A DNA stretch of 64,000 nucleotides, taken from positions 2,046,001 through 2,110,000 of the forward strand of contig NZ_CP115960.1 of the NCBI RefSeq assembly GCF_027941955.1, given 5' to 3'. The notes under the pieces were generated by a model, which was given only the letters and a program-made list of their open reading frames with translations, made no database searches and was not told the origin of the DNA. The DNA is from Sphingomonas sp. 7/4-4 (GTDB taxonomy: Bacteria > Pseudomonadota > Alphaproteobacteria > Sphingomonadales > Sphingomonadaceae). This document shows positions 17,001 to 26,948 of this stretch, piece after piece. The translations under genes and the position numbers were made by a program. Positions within the stretch are counted from its first letter, which is position 1. Every line of letters starts with the position of its first letter.

Positions 17001-18392
17001 ATGCGCCACGTCGCGGTTTTCCTCGCAGTGGCGCTCGCCGCCGGTTCGGCGCAGGCGCAGAACAATCCGCAGGCCGAGGCGCAGGCGCTCGAATTGCTCA
17101 AGCGCGGCGTCGCCTTCCGCAGCGTCGCGGGCCCGGGCAACCAGACTTTCGATTATGCGACCTATCTCAAGGCCCAGCTGGTGGCGGGCGGGTTCGCCGA
17201 CGCCGATGTCCGCATCGAGAAGCTCGGCGACACCGCCTTTCTGGTCGCGCGCTATCGCGGCACCGGCAAGGCGAAGAACGGCGCCAAGCCGATCCTGATC
17301 TCCGGGCATATGGACGTGGTGGAGGCGAAGCCGGCCGATTGGGAGCGCGATCCGTTCACGCCGGTGGTCGAGAACGGCTATCTGTTCGGCCGCGGGGCAA
17401 GCGATAACAAGTTCGACGTCTCGACCTTTGTCGCCTCGATGATCCAGCTCAAGCGCGAAGGCTTCAAGCCCGGCCGCGATATCGTGATGCTGTTCTCGGG
17501 CGACGAGGAGACGGCGATGAAGACCACCGCCGTGCTCGCCGGCGAGTTCCACGACGCCGAATTGCTGCTCAACATCGACGGCGGCGGCGGCGATCTCGAC
17601 GAGAGCGGCAAGCCGATGATGTTCGGCGTGCAGGGTGCCGAGAAGAGCTATGCCGATTTCGAGCTGAGCGTCACCAATCCCGGCGGCCATTCGAGCGCGC
17701 CGCGCAAGCCCAATGCGATCTACCAGCTCGCCGCCGCGCTGCAGAAGATCGAGGCATACGAGTTCCCCGGCCAGGTCAACGAGATCACCAAGGCGAGCTG
17801 GGCGGCGACCGCCGCGCGCACCGCGGACCCGAAGCTCGCCGACGCAATGCGCCGCTTCGCCGCCAATCCCGAGGATGCCGGTGCCCGCGCCATCCTGCGC
17901 GCCGATCCGGGCTATGTCGGCCAGACCGGCACCACCTGCGTCGCGACGATGGCCAATGCGGGCCACGCCACCAACGCACTGCCGCAGCGCGCGACTGCCA
18001 ACATCAATTGCCGGATCTTCCCCGGCACGCCGATCGCCGAAGTTCAGGCGAAGCTCGCCGAACTGGTCGCCGATCCGACGGTGAAGGTGACCAAGGTCGA
18101 GAGCGGATCGGTGCCGAGCGACGCCTCGCCACTGCGCCCCGACCTGATGAAGGTGATCACCAAAGCGGTGCACGCGCGCTTCCCCGAAGCGCCGGTGGTG
18201 CCGGTGATGTCCGCGGGCGCGACCGACAGCATGTGGTTCCGGGGCCGCGGCGTGGCGAGCTACGGCGTCAGCCCGCTGTTCATGAAGTCGAGCGACAGCT
18301 TCGCGCACGGTCTCAACGAACGGATCCCGGTGGGCGAAATCGCGCCAGCGGTGACTTTCTACAAAGCGGTGATCACCGAGCTCGCGAAATAG
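17001..18392 (+). CDS. M20-family zinc peptidase, exported
   Basis: A 463-residue M20 metallopeptidase with a signal peptide (MRHVAVFLAVALAAGSAQA). Zinc-site motifs are ISGHMDVVEA, FGRGASDNKFDVS (bridging Asp), MLFSGDEETAM (Glu pair) and a late FAHGLNERIP His. SVTNPGGHSSAPRKPNAIY marks the dimerisation lid domain. Such proteins are exported dipeptidases or aminoacyl hydrolases feeding amino-acid uptake. ATG 17001 begins a clean signal peptide; longer in-frame starts run back through the tRNA. A related M20 gene lies at 26949. Confidence 0.92.
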   Translation: MRHVAVFLAVALAAGSAQAQNNPQAEAQALELLKRGVAFRSVAGPGNQTFDYATYLKAQLVAGGFADADVRIEKLGDTAFLVARYRGTGKAKNGAKPILISGHMDVVEAKPADWERDPFTPVVENGYLFGRGASDNKFDVSTFVASMIQLKREGFKPGRDIVMLFSGDEETAMKTTAVLAGEFHDAELLLNIDGGGGDLDESGKPMMFGVQGAEKSYADFELSVTNPGGHSSAPRKPNAIYQLAAALQKIEAYEFPGQVNEITKASWAATAARTADPKLADAMRRFAANPEDAGARAILRADPGYVGQTGTTCVATMANAGHATNALPQRATANINCRIFPGTPIAEVQAKLAELVADPTVKVTKVESGSVPSDASPLRPDLMKVITKAVHARFPEAPVVPVMSAGATDSMWFRGRGVASYGVSPLFMKSSDSFAHGLNERIPVGEIAPAVTFYKAVITELAK

Positions 18393-18414
18393 CCCCGACG
18401 CGGCGCCGTGATGC

Positions 18415-18447
18415 GCCGACCATCGGCGGCTGATCCGCGCCTTTTTT
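18415..18447 (+). terminator. Probable terminator of the M20 peptidase gene
   Basis: GGCGG-CTGAT-CCGCGCC forms a short, bulged stem directly followed by six T residues (18442-18447). A second small hairpin CGCCGA/TCGGCG lies just before it. Confidence 0.5.
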
Positions 18448-18462
18448 GTCTGCCAGCTACTG

Positions 18463-18476
18463 GCAATGTAGGATTT
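18463..18476 (+). repeat. Dispersed repeat GCAATGTAGGATTT, copy 1
   Basis: Exact 14-bp match to 62958-62971, also in non-coding DNA. Both have nearby CTGGCA or CTGCCAG words. Confidence 0.6.
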
Positions 18477-18545
18477 GCCGTGCTTCCGTCCGAACATGGG
18501 CAAGCAGGATCCTGGCGCCGTCGCAACCTGTCAGAGACCGTTGAC

Positions 18546-18577
18546 GCTTGACACGCGAATACGAAAACGCGTCAAGC
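18546..18577. repeat. Bulged inverted repeat
   Basis: GCTTGACACGCG (18546-18557) pairs with CGCGTCAAGC (18568-18577) with one bulged A and a 10-nt loop. Confidence 0.5.
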
Positions 18578-18675
18578 ACCGGACGGCCGGCGCAGCGTGT
18601 ATTTTGCGATATCAATCTGAAAAACAAAGATTTTCTGAACCAACCAAAGGCTGGAAGCCGACCGCGACGCCGCCC

Positions 18676-18697
18676 TTGCCAACCATCCGGTTGGCAA
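18676..18697. repeat. 9-bp perfect inverted repeat TTGCCAACC/GGTTGGCAA
   Basis: Arms separated by ATCC, eight bases past the CinA-like gene stop (minus strand). No T-run follows on either strand. A similar TGCCAACC/GGTTGGCA pair occurs upstream of petA at 43067-43092. Confidence 0.55.
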
Positions 18698-18704
18698 CGA
18701 ATGC

Positions 18705-19460
18705 CTAGATCCCGCCGTCGATCACGTCATGGCCTGCGGCGTGCAATGCGTCGATCAGCGCGGTCACGCAGCGATCCACCAGTTCCTGCCCGGTCGCCCG
18801 GACGACGAAGTTCGCGCCCGTCCGCCCGTCGCGGAAGAAGGGGTAGCTGCCGATCGCCACGCCTTCATGCGCGCGCTCGATATCGCCGAGCAGGTCGGCG
18901 ATCTCGCTCTCCGCGACCCAGGCGCCGACGGTGCGCGACAGTACCGGCAGTCCTCCTTCGAGCGTGCCAGTGAGCGCGTCGAGCATGCCGGCGGTGATAT
19001 GCGGCACGCCGGCGAGGATGAAGACATTGCCCCAGCGGATGCCGGGCGCGCCCGACATGCGATTGGGGATCAGATCGGCGCCTTCGGGCACCCGCGCCAT
19101 GCGCAGCCGCGCATCGGTGAGACCGCCGCGTGTCTCGTAATAACGCTCGAGCACGGCCCGCGCTTCCGGATGCACGATCACCGGCACGCCCAAAGCCGCG
19201 GCGATCGCATCCACGGTGATGTCGTCGTGCGTCGGGCCGATCCCGCCGGTGGTGAACAGATAGTCGTTGCGTGCCCTGAGCGCGTTGACCGCCTCGACGA
19301 TCGCGCCCTCGACATCGGGCACGATCCGCACTTCGCCCAGCCTTATGCCCTGCACGTTGAGCCAGCTGGCGAGCTGCGCGACATTCTTGTCCTGGGTGCG
19401 TCCCGAAAGGATTTCGTCGCCGATCACCACCAGCGCCGCGGTCCAGACGCGCCCGTTCAC
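18705..19460 (-). CDS. CinA N-terminal-type molybdopterin-binding domain protein
   Basis: A 251-residue protein of the MoaB/MogA-like fold of the CinA/COG1058 group. Motifs are AALVVIGDEILSGRTQDKN, FTTGGIGPTHDDITVDAIA (the GGxGPTxDD signature), RMARVPEGADLIPN and VFILAGVPHI. The C-terminal nicotinamide-mononucleotide deamidase domain of full CinA is absent. The family is linked to ADP-ribose or NAD metabolite turnover. A GTG start at 19460 overlaps the GFA stop (GTGA), so the two are coupled. Confidence 0.88.
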   Translation of the reverse strand: MNGRVWTAALVVIGDEILSGRTQDKNVAQLASWLNVQGIRLGEVRIVPDVEGAIVEAVNALRARNDYLFTTGGIGPTHDDITVDAIAAALGVPVIVHPEARAVLERYYETRGGLTDARLRMARVPEGADLIPNRMSGAPGIRWGNVFILAGVPHITAGMLDALTGTLEGGLPVLSRTVGAWVAESEIADLLGDIERAHEGVAIGSYPFFRDGRTGANFVVRATGQELVDRCVTALIDALHAAGHDVIDGGI

Positions 19461-19963
19461 GCGGCAGTGCTCCGCTCCGCCGCGCGCCGCTCGATCAGCG
19501 CGCGGAGCCGCGCCATCCGCTCGGGCGGCAACAGCTCGGCCGGATTGTAGGTGGTATCGAAATGCGGAACCCCTTCGGGCAGAGTCACCCAGGGCATCCG
19601 GCTGGCGACGAAGATCGCCGCATCGGGCCGGACCGCGCCGGGATCGTCGAGCGTCCCTGCGCGTACTCCCGCGCCGAGTTCGCCCAGCCGCGGATAGTGG
19701 CTCCACAGCGCGGTGCCGCAGGTCGCGCATCGCACGATCACCTGATCGCCGCCGCTGCCCGTCTTGACGACATGGCGCACCGTCTCGCCCGAAAGCTGCG
19801 TGATCGCATCGGTCTCGAAGAACGCATTCACCACCGAAGTGGAGCCGGTCTGATGCTGGCACAGCCTGCAGTGGCAGTTGTTCACGTAGATCGGCTCGCC
19901 CTCGATCCGATAGCGCACCGCGCCGCAAGCGCAGCCGCCGTCCAACAGGGTCGCGCCGCTCAT
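19457..19963 (-). CDS. GFA-family zinc-binding protein
   Basis: A 168-residue protein of the glutathione-dependent formaldehyde-activating (GFA/CENP-V) family. The zinc cysteines are visible in LDGGCACGAVRYRI, NCHCRLCQHQTG and RCATCGTALW. Most members are not demonstrated formaldehyde enzymes, so I keep the family name only. I chose ATG 19963 (MSGATLLDGGC); an in-frame start five codons earlier is possible. The stop overlaps the CinA-like gene. Confidence 0.9.
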   Translation of the reverse strand: MSGATLLDGGCACGAVRYRIEGEPIYVNNCHCRLCQHQTGSTSVVNAFFETDAITQLSGETVRHVVKTGSGGDQVIVRCATCGTALWSHYPRLGELGAGVRAGTLDDPGAVRPDAAIFVASRMPWVTLPEGVPHFDTTYNPAELLPPERMARLRALIERRAAERSTAA

Positions 19964-20026
19964 TCCGCCAACTCCCAAGCCATATGCCCCTCGTCACTTG
20001 GACTCGGATGCCCTATATCGCAAGCC

Positions 20027-20851
20027 ATGACCGAATATGTCACCGTCACTGAAGACATGCCGCAGGCGCGCGACGGCGCGATCAAGCTCCATGGGCCCGC
20101 AGGCTTCGAAGGCATGCGCCAGGCCGGCCGCCTCGCCGCCGAGATCCTCGACGCGCTGGTGCCGCATGTCGTCCCCGGCGTCTCGACCGAAGAGCTCGAC
20201 GACATCGTCCGCAACATGACGATCGCGGGCGGCGGCGTGCCCGCGACGCTCGGCTATCGCGGCTACACGCACAGCTGCTGCATCTCGATCAACCATGTCG
20301 TCTGCCACGGCATCCCGTCCGAGCGCACGCTCAAGGACGGCGACATCGTCAACATCGACGTCACGCCGATGCTCGGCGGCTGGCATGGCGATACCAGCCG
20401 CATGTATCTGGTCGGCGACGTGCCGATCAAGGCGCGCCGACTGGTCGATGTGACCTATGAATGCCTGATGCTCGGGCTCGAACAGGCGAAGCCGGGCAAC
20501 CATCTCGGCGACATCAGCAACGCCATCCAGCGCCACGCCGAGAAGCATCGCTACGGCGTCGTCCGCGATTTCTGCGGGCACGGCCTCGGCCAGGTTTTCC
20601 ACGACGCGCCCGAAGTGGTCCATGTCGGCCGCCCCGGCACCGGCCCCGAACTGCGCCCGGGCATGTTCTTCACCGTCGAGCCGATGATCAATATCGGCCG
20701 TCCCGACGTGAAATTGCTCGACGACGGCTGGACCGCCGTGACGCGCGACCGCTCGCTCTCGGCGCAGTTCGAACATTCGGTCGGCATCACCGAGACCGGC
20801 TGCGAGATCTTCACCACGAGTCCCAAGGGGCTGCACAACCCGCCTTATTGA
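20027..20851 (+). CDS. map: Methionine aminopeptidase, type I
   Basis: Removes the initiator methionine from nascent proteins. The five metal ligands of type I enzymes are visible: the Asp pair in VNIDVTPMLGGWHGDTSRM, His in DFCGHGLGQVFHDAPEVVH, Glu in FTVEPMINIG and Glu in LSAQFEHSVGITE. Length 274 residues is normal, including an N-terminal GPAGFEGMRQAGRLAAEILD helix. ATG 20027 is the first start that preserves the family N-terminus. Confidence 0.97.
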   Translation: MTEYVTVTEDMPQARDGAIKLHGPAGFEGMRQAGRLAAEILDALVPHVVPGVSTEELDDIVRNMTIAGGGVPATLGYRGYTHSCCISINHVVCHGIPSERTLKDGDIVNIDVTPMLGGWHGDTSRMYLVGDVPIKARRLVDVTYECLMLGLEQAKPGNHLGDISNAIQRHAEKHRYGVVRDFCGHGLGQVFHDAPEVVHVGRPGTGPELRPGMFFTVEPMINIGRPDVKLLDDGWTAVTRDRSLSAQFEHSVGITETGCEIFTTSPKGLHNPPY

Positions 20852-20968
20852 GGCGGGTTCGCGGTTCTTGCCCTCGAATAAGGCAGCCGGGCCGCCGCTG
20901 CCCATTTGGCAGGCACTTGTTAAGCCTTGCGCAGCGTGCGACCCGAGGGGCATCCCCGACTCCGCCTC

Positions 20969-20984
20969 TGGCACGGATGTTGCC
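20969..20984 (+). promoter_or_regulatory. Sigma-54 (RpoN) -24/-12 promoter of glnB-glnA
   Basis: TGGCACGGATGTTGCC fits the consensus TGGCAC-N5-TTGC with GG and GC exactly 12 bp apart, ending about 44 bp before the glnB GTG. Nitrogen-regulated transcription through NtrC is established for glnB-glnA in alphaproteobacteria; the NtrC sites themselves are not clear to me. Confidence 0.75.
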
Positions 20985-20997
20985 AGACGCGCGATAG

Positions 20998-21366
<369 letters not shown>

Positions 21367-21459
21367 CGCAGCGCAGCAACCTTCTAGTGCTGCGCCCGTA
21401 AAAGTAATTTTATTGCCCGATTCGGCGGGCAGACGAAAGAGAGCGAAAGGGCTTTAACG

Positions 21460-22872
21460 ATGGCGAATTCGGCCAATGATGTTCTGAAGATGGTGAAGGA
21501 GCACGAGATCGAATGGATCGACCTCCGCTTCACCGATCCCAAGGGCAAGTGGCAGCACCTCACCATGGTCGCCAAGGTGATCGGCGAGGACGAGCTTACC
21601 GACGGCCTGATGTTCGACGGTTCGTCGATCGAAGGCTGGAAGGCGATCAACGAATCGGACATGATCCTGAAGCCGGATCTGGACGCCGTGTGGATCGATC
21701 CGTTCTCGGCCACCCCGATGCTGATCCTCGTCTGCGACATCGTCGAGCCCTCGACCGGCGAGCTCTACAGCCGCGATCCGCGCAGCACTGCGAAGCGTTC
21801 CGAAGCGTATCTCAAGACGCTCGGCATCGGCGACACCGTCTATGTCGGCCCCGAGGCCGAGTTCTTCATGTTCGACGACGTCCGTTTCGAGAACAGCTAT
21901 GCGACGTCGTATTACGCGATCGATGACATCGAGCTGCCGGGCAATTCGGGCAAGGAATATGAAGCCGGCAATCTCGGCCACCGCCCGCGCGCCAAGGGCG
22001 GCTATTTCCCGGTCGCCCCCGTCGACAGCGCCGTCGACATCCGCGGCGAAATGGTCGCAACGATGCTCGAAATGGGCCTGCCCTGCGACAAGCATCACCA
22101 CGAAGTCGCCGCCGCGCAGCACGAGCTCGGCCTGACCTACGGCACGCTGGTCGAGACCGCCGACCGCATGCAGATCTACAAGTACGTCGTGCACCAGGTC
22201 GCGCATGCATACGGCAAGACCGCGACCTTCATGCCCAAGCCGATCAAGGAAGATAATGGCAGCGGCATGCACACCCACATTTCGATCTGGGACAAGGGCA
22301 ACCCGCTGTTTGCCGGCAACGGCTATGCAGGCCTCAGCGACATGTGCCTCTACTTCATCGGCGGCGTGATCAAGCACGCCAAGGCACTCAACGCCTTCAC
22401 CAACCCGTCGACCAACAGCTACAAGCGTCTGGTCCCGGGCTATGAAGCGCCGGTGCTGCTGGCCTATTCGTCGCGCAACCGTTCGGCCTCGTGCCGCATC
22501 CCTTATGGTGCGGGCAGCAAGGCCAAGCGCGTCGAGTTCCGTTTCCCGGACGCGCTCGCCAATCCGTATCTTTGCTATGCGGCCTTGCTGATGGCCGGCC
22601 TCGACGGCATCCAGAACAAGATCCACCCGGGCGATCCGATGGACAAGAACCTGTACGATCTGCCGCCGGCCGAGCTGGAGAAGGTGCCGACGGTGTGCGG
22701 GTCGCTCCGCGAAGCGCTCGACAGCCTTGAGGCGGACATGGACTTCCTGCTCAAGGGCGACGTGTTCACCAAGGATCAGATCGCGGCCTATGTCGAGATC
22801 AAGCGCGCCGACGTCGCCCGCTGGGAGATGACGCCGAGCCCGGTCGAATACGACATGTACTACAGCTCGTAA
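21460..22872 (+). CDS. glnA: Glutamine synthetase, type I
   Basis: Forms glutamine from glutamate, ammonia and ATP in a cytosolic dodecamer. The 470-residue product has the family blocks [66 protein letters not shown] and [22 protein letters not shown] holds the conserved adenylylation tyrosine, so GlnE control is expected. ATG 21460 follows GAAAGGG at a good spacing, and a strong terminator follows. Confidence 0.98.
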   Translation: MANSANDVLKMVKEHEIEWIDLRFTDPKGKWQHLTMVAKVIGEDELTDGLMFDGSSIEGWKAINESDMILKPDLDAVWIDPFSATPMLILVCDIVEPSTGELYSRDPRSTAKRSEAYLKTLGIGDTVYVGPEAEFFMFDDVRFENSYATSYYAIDDIELPGNSGKEYEAGNLGHRPRAKGGYFPVAPVDSAVDIRGEMVATMLEMGLPCDKHHHEVAAAQHELGLTYGTLVETADRMQIYKYVVHQVAHAYGKTATFMPKPIKEDNGSGMHTHISIWDKGNPLFAGNGYAGLSDMCLYFIGGVIKHAKALNAFTNPSTNSYKRLVPGYEAPVLLAYSSRNRSASCRIPYGAGSKAKRVEFRFPDALANPYLCYAALLMAGLDGIQNKIHPGDPMDKNLYDLPPAELEKVPTVCGSLREALDSLEADMDFLLKGDVFTKDQIAAYVEIKRADVARWEMTPSPVEYDMYYSS

Positions 22873-22891
22873 GCGCGAGCGTCAGACCGAC

Positions 22892-22926
22892 AAAAGGGGC
22901 GTCCGGAGCGATCCGGGCGCCCTTTT
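22892..22926 (+). terminator. Strong rho-independent terminator after glnA
   Basis: AAAAGGGGCGTCCGGA, loop GCGA, then TCCGGGCGCCCTTTT: a long near-perfect GC stem ending in a T-run. Confidence 0.9.
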
Positions 22927-22983
22927 CGTTCGACATCGGCGCCTTGCGTCGTGCGGCGTGGCGAACTCGTCACGCCTTCGTAA

Positions 22984-23031
22984 TGTCATTTCCACGACGT
23001 CAAACTGTCACTGAAACCGAGCCGAACTGAC
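22984..23031 (+). promoter_or_regulatory. Cluster of TGTCA half-sites upstream of the TonB-phytase genes
   Basis: TGTCA at 22984, CGTCA at 22998, CTGTCAC at 23005 and inverted TGACA near 23028. PhoB boxes in alphaproteobacteria are built of CTGTCA-type repeats at an 11-bp period; the spacing here (14 and 8) does not match well, so PhoB control is only a hypothesis. Confidence 0.3.
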
Positions 23032-23075
23032 ATTCGGCGAGGTTACGGCGCCCTCACCATCAGGGGGATCCTTCA

Positions 23076-25858
23076 ATGACCAGCCGATTCGTCCGCAATT
23101 TCGCGGGCGCCAGCGCTTTGCGCTCAGCTTTGCACTTGCCGCGCCGGCAATAGCACAGGATGCTCCGGCTGCGTCCCCGGACGAAGCTGAAATCATCGTC
23201 ACCGGATTGCGCCCGATCGCCGAATCCGAAGCATCCGCGCTCAACGTGCAGAAGAATTCGGACTCGCTGATCACCGTCGCCGCGGCGGACGGCGTCGGCC
23301 GCCTGCCCGACCAGAACATCGCCCAGGCAACCGGTCGCCTGCCGGGTGTCGCAGTCGAACGCGATCAGGGCCAGGCCCGCTATATCTCGTTGCGCGGCGC
23401 GCCGAACTATTGGACCACGCTCTCGTTCGACGGGATCAACGTGGTCAGCCCCGAAGGCCGCGACGCGCGCTTCGATTCGATCCCCTCGGCGATCGCTTCG
23501 CAGATCGTCGTTTCGAAGGCGGTCACGCCGGAAATGCCGGGCGAGACGGTGGCGGGCAACGTCAACGTGATCACGCGCTCGGCTTTCGACTACAGCGGCT
23601 TCCACTTCGCCGGCAAGGCGGGGATCGGCATCGCCGAACTGGGCGACCGCAAGCAATATGAAGGCTCGGCTGTGGTCTCGGATCGCTTCGCCGTAGGGGG
23701 CGGCGAGATCGGCGTGCTCGTCTCGGGCAGCTATTATCAGCGCGCGATGATCACCGACAATTTCGAGACCGACTACGAGCGGGTCGCCCAGGATCAGCGC
23801 CCCGGCAACCAGACGCGCTTCTGGGCGCATGAGGCCGAGAACAAGCTCTATCGCCTCACCCGCCGCAACTGGTCGGTATCGGGCCGGCTCGATTATAAGC
23901 CGGACGCGGACAACACGATCTCGCTGCGGTCGATCTACACGATCTTCAAGGACGACGAGGCCCGCGACAATTACCGCTTCGATCTCGACGACCGCCAGAA
24001 CGATCTGGTGGCGAACACCGCGGCCTGCTCGACGACGGTGAACCCCACGCCCACCACCAGCGGCTATGCCGATGTCTGCATCGGCAATACGCCGCAAAAG
24101 GGCACGATCTACGGCATCGACATCCGCCAGCGCTCGACGCTGCGCGCGTTCCGCCAGTCGATCTTCACCAACACGCTGGCCGGCGACCACGACTTCGCCG
24201 AGGGCTGGCACCTGAGCTGGCTCGGCAACTACACCGAGTCGAAGGACGACCGCTCGGTCGTCGGCGAGGTCGCCTGGGACAGCCCCTCCACGCGGACTTT
24301 GCGCCCCACGGTCAGCTATGATTTCAGCGACCGCAACTTCTCGCGCCTCGCGCTCTTCACCACCACCCAGCTGACCGGCCCGACTCGCTTCCAGGCAGGC
24401 ACCCCGGTGACCAATATCGACAGCTTCACCAAGCCGCCTTCGTCGCTCACCGTGCTCGACGCGATCGATACGACCAAGGCCTATACCGGCAAGCTGGTGC
24501 TTTCGCGCGAAACCGGCTTCCTGGGCAGCGAAGCGGTTTTCAAAGCGGGCTTCCAGTTCGACCAGCGCACCAAAATCGCGGACGAGAAGCAGATCCTGCT
24601 CAACACCGCGGCGCAGTTCACCACCGTTGGCCTGCCCCAGGATTTCAACCTCTTCTCGCTCGACCAGTCGTTCCTCGGCAAGATCCCGATGGGCTACACC
24701 TTCCACTATTTCGACACTGACAAGATGCGCGCGGTGTCCGATGCGGCGCGCGCCAATTTCGCCTTCACGCCCAACACTGACAACAATTACGAGGTGCGCG
24801 AACAGGTCTATGCCGGCTTCGCGATGGCTACCCTGAAATATGGCTGGGGCTCGATCCTCGGCGGCGTCCGCGTCGAGCATCTGAAGAACAGCGGCGAAGC
24901 CATTGCCACAGTCGGCACGATCAAGGGTCCGGTGAGCGCAACGTCCAGCCAGACGCTCGCTTTCCCCAGCCTGCACGTCAATTACAATCTGGACGATACC
25001 AAGAAGCTGCGCCTATCGTTCAATTCGGGCGCGGCGCGCGCCGATTATGATCAGCTTCGCCCCAATGTCGTCGTCAACGACACCAACCAGTCGATCTCGG
25101 GCGGCAATCCCGCGGTGAAGCCCGAGCGCGCATACGGGGTCGACGGCTATTTCGAATGGTATGTCCGACCGCAGGGCTATCTGATGGCTGGCCTGTTCTA
25201 CAAAAAGGTCAAGGACGTGCTCTATCGTCAGACGCGCACCTTCGGATCAGGCGCATTGGACAGCAACGGCATCGACCGCTCGTCCTATACCTTCTCGGGC
25301 ATCACCAATGGCGGTGACGGGCGCGTGTTCGGCGCGGAAGCCGCGGCGCAGTTCCAGCTCGAACCCTGGACCGACGATCTCGGCCTGCCCGGCTGGATGG
25401 GCGGCTTCGGCATCACCGCGAACGTCACGTTGAACGACAGCGAAGTGACCAAGCCTGCTCTGGGCGCGGTGCTCGCACGCAAGGTGCGGCTGCCCGGCAC
25501 ATCGGACCTCGTCTATAATATCGGCGGCTATTACGAGAAATACGGCCTGTCGCTGCGCGTCCAGTATCAGCGCCGCAGCACCTGGCTCGACGGCATCGCC
25601 GATGATCTCACCGACGGTGGCGACACCTATTGGGCGGCCGACGACGAGATGGACATCTCCGCGCGCTACGCGGTCAATCGGAATTTCGAGATTTTCCTCG
25701 ACGCGTCGAACGTGCTCAACAAACCCGGCCGCCGCTATTCGGAGCCGGGCAATTTGCTGAACGCCACCGGCGTAGCGAGCCCGCGCAGCGACATCCAGAC
25801 CATCGAATGGGAGCAATTCGGCCGCCGCTATTCTGGTGGCATCCGGGTGACCTTCTGA
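23076..25858 (+). CDS. TonB-dependent receptor, signal-peptide frame break
   Basis: A 927-residue outer-membrane receptor. From 23076 MTSRFVRNFAGASA breaks frame near 23114-23119; restoring one base gives FALSFALAAPAIAQD and a normal signal peptide. The plug follows: EIIVTGLRPIAES, ADGVGRLPDQNIAQATGRLPGVAVERDQGQA-type block, SLRGAPNYWTTLSFDGINV, NVNVITRSAFD. The beta-barrel ends in aromatic F (GGIRVTF). The stop overlaps the phytase start (TGATG). Pairing with a beta-propeller phytase suggests import of inositol phosphates or of phosphate-linked ligands. Confidence 0.93.
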
Positions 25859-26906
25859 TGCGCAACACGATTCAGACGACTCTGCTCGGCCTGCTGTCTT
25901 TGGCGACGGGCTGCACCGCCGCCGAGAAGCGCCCAGCCTTCTCTCCCGCGCCCACCGCTTCGGTGCAGGCGCGCGGCGAGACGGCGGCGGTGGGCACCGC
26001 CAATGCCGATGCGGCGGACGATCCCGCGATCTGGCGCAATCCGGTCGATCCGGCCGCGAGCCTGATCGTCGGGACCGACAAGAAGGCCGGGCTCTACGTC
26101 TATGACCTGGCGGGCAAGCAGCTGTCGTTCATCGACGCGGGCCGCGTGAACAATGTCGACCTGCGCGACATGGGTGCGGCCGGGATCATTGTGGGGGCGA
26201 GCGACCGTAACGATCCGCTGCGCGCCCAGCTCGCGCTTTTCCGGCTTGATCCGGTGACCCGGAAACTGACCGCGCTCGGCAAGGTCGCCGTGGGTGCGGG
26301 CGAGGCCTATGGCGTGTGCCTCTATCGCGAGGGCGACGCGCTTCAGGCTTTCAATGTCCTCAAGGACGGCACCATCAACCAGCTGGCGCTCGATCTTTCG
26401 AGCGCGGCGCCCGCGGGCAAGATCGTCCGCACCATGAAGCTCGCCACGCAGTCCGAAGGCTGCGCGGTGGATGAACGCACCCACCGGCTCTACGTCGCCG
26501 AGGAGGATGTCGGCATGTGGCACTTTGATGCGCGCGCCACCGGCAGCACCACGCCGGCGAAGATCGCCGCGGCCGATGGGATCCAGATCGTCGCCGATAC
26601 CGAAGGCGTCGCGCTGGCGACTGAAGGCGACGGGAACGGTGGCTATCTGCTGGTGTCGAGCCAGGGCGACAATGCCTATGCCGTCTATCGGCTGAGCGAC
26701 GAATCCTATGTCGGCCGGTTCCGGATCGGCGCAGGCAAGTTCGGCGCGACCGAGGAGACCGACGGCATCGACGTGGTGGCGGGCGATTTCGGCGTCGACT
26801 ATCCCGGCGGACTGTTCGTCGCGCAGGACGGGCACAACACCCCTCGGCGCAGAACTTCAAGCTCGTCGCCTGGGCTGACATCAAGACAGCGCTCGGGCTG
26901 AACTAG
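25858..26906 (+). CDS. Beta-propeller phytase lipoprotein, C-terminal frame break
   Basis: A 349-residue 3-phytase-like protein; the family releases phosphate from phytate using calcium. The lipoprotein signal is LLGLLSLATGC. Family blocks are DDPAIWRNPVDPAASLIVGTDKKAGLYVYDL, GRVNNVDLRD, GEAYGVCLYR, SEGCAVDERTHRLYVAEED and DTEGVALA near VSSQGDNAYAVYRL. The frame breaks at CCCC 26840-26843 after AQDGHNTP; one added base gives SAQNFKLVAWADIKTALGLN and a stop at 26906. ATG 25858 overlaps the receptor stop, so the two are one transcript. Confidence 0.93.
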
Positions 26907-26948
26907 CGGGCATTGCGCCGAGGCGGTTCGGAACCTAGCCTCGGCGTC

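Larger units (their letters stand above)
18393..18704. other. Non-coding gap, 312 bp, rich in inverted repeats
   Basis: Between convergent genes. It holds a terminator (18415-18447), the dispersed repeat GCAATGTAGGATTT (18463), a bulged hairpin (18546-18577) and a 9-bp perfect inverted repeat (18676-18697). I see no convincing coding sequence; base composition is more AT-rich around 18590-18650. Confidence 0.6.

Noticed and set aside
23060-24976. 638-codon open frame antisense to the TonB receptor
   Set aside because: Shadow frame of a strong sense gene; low-complexity charged composition and no domain.
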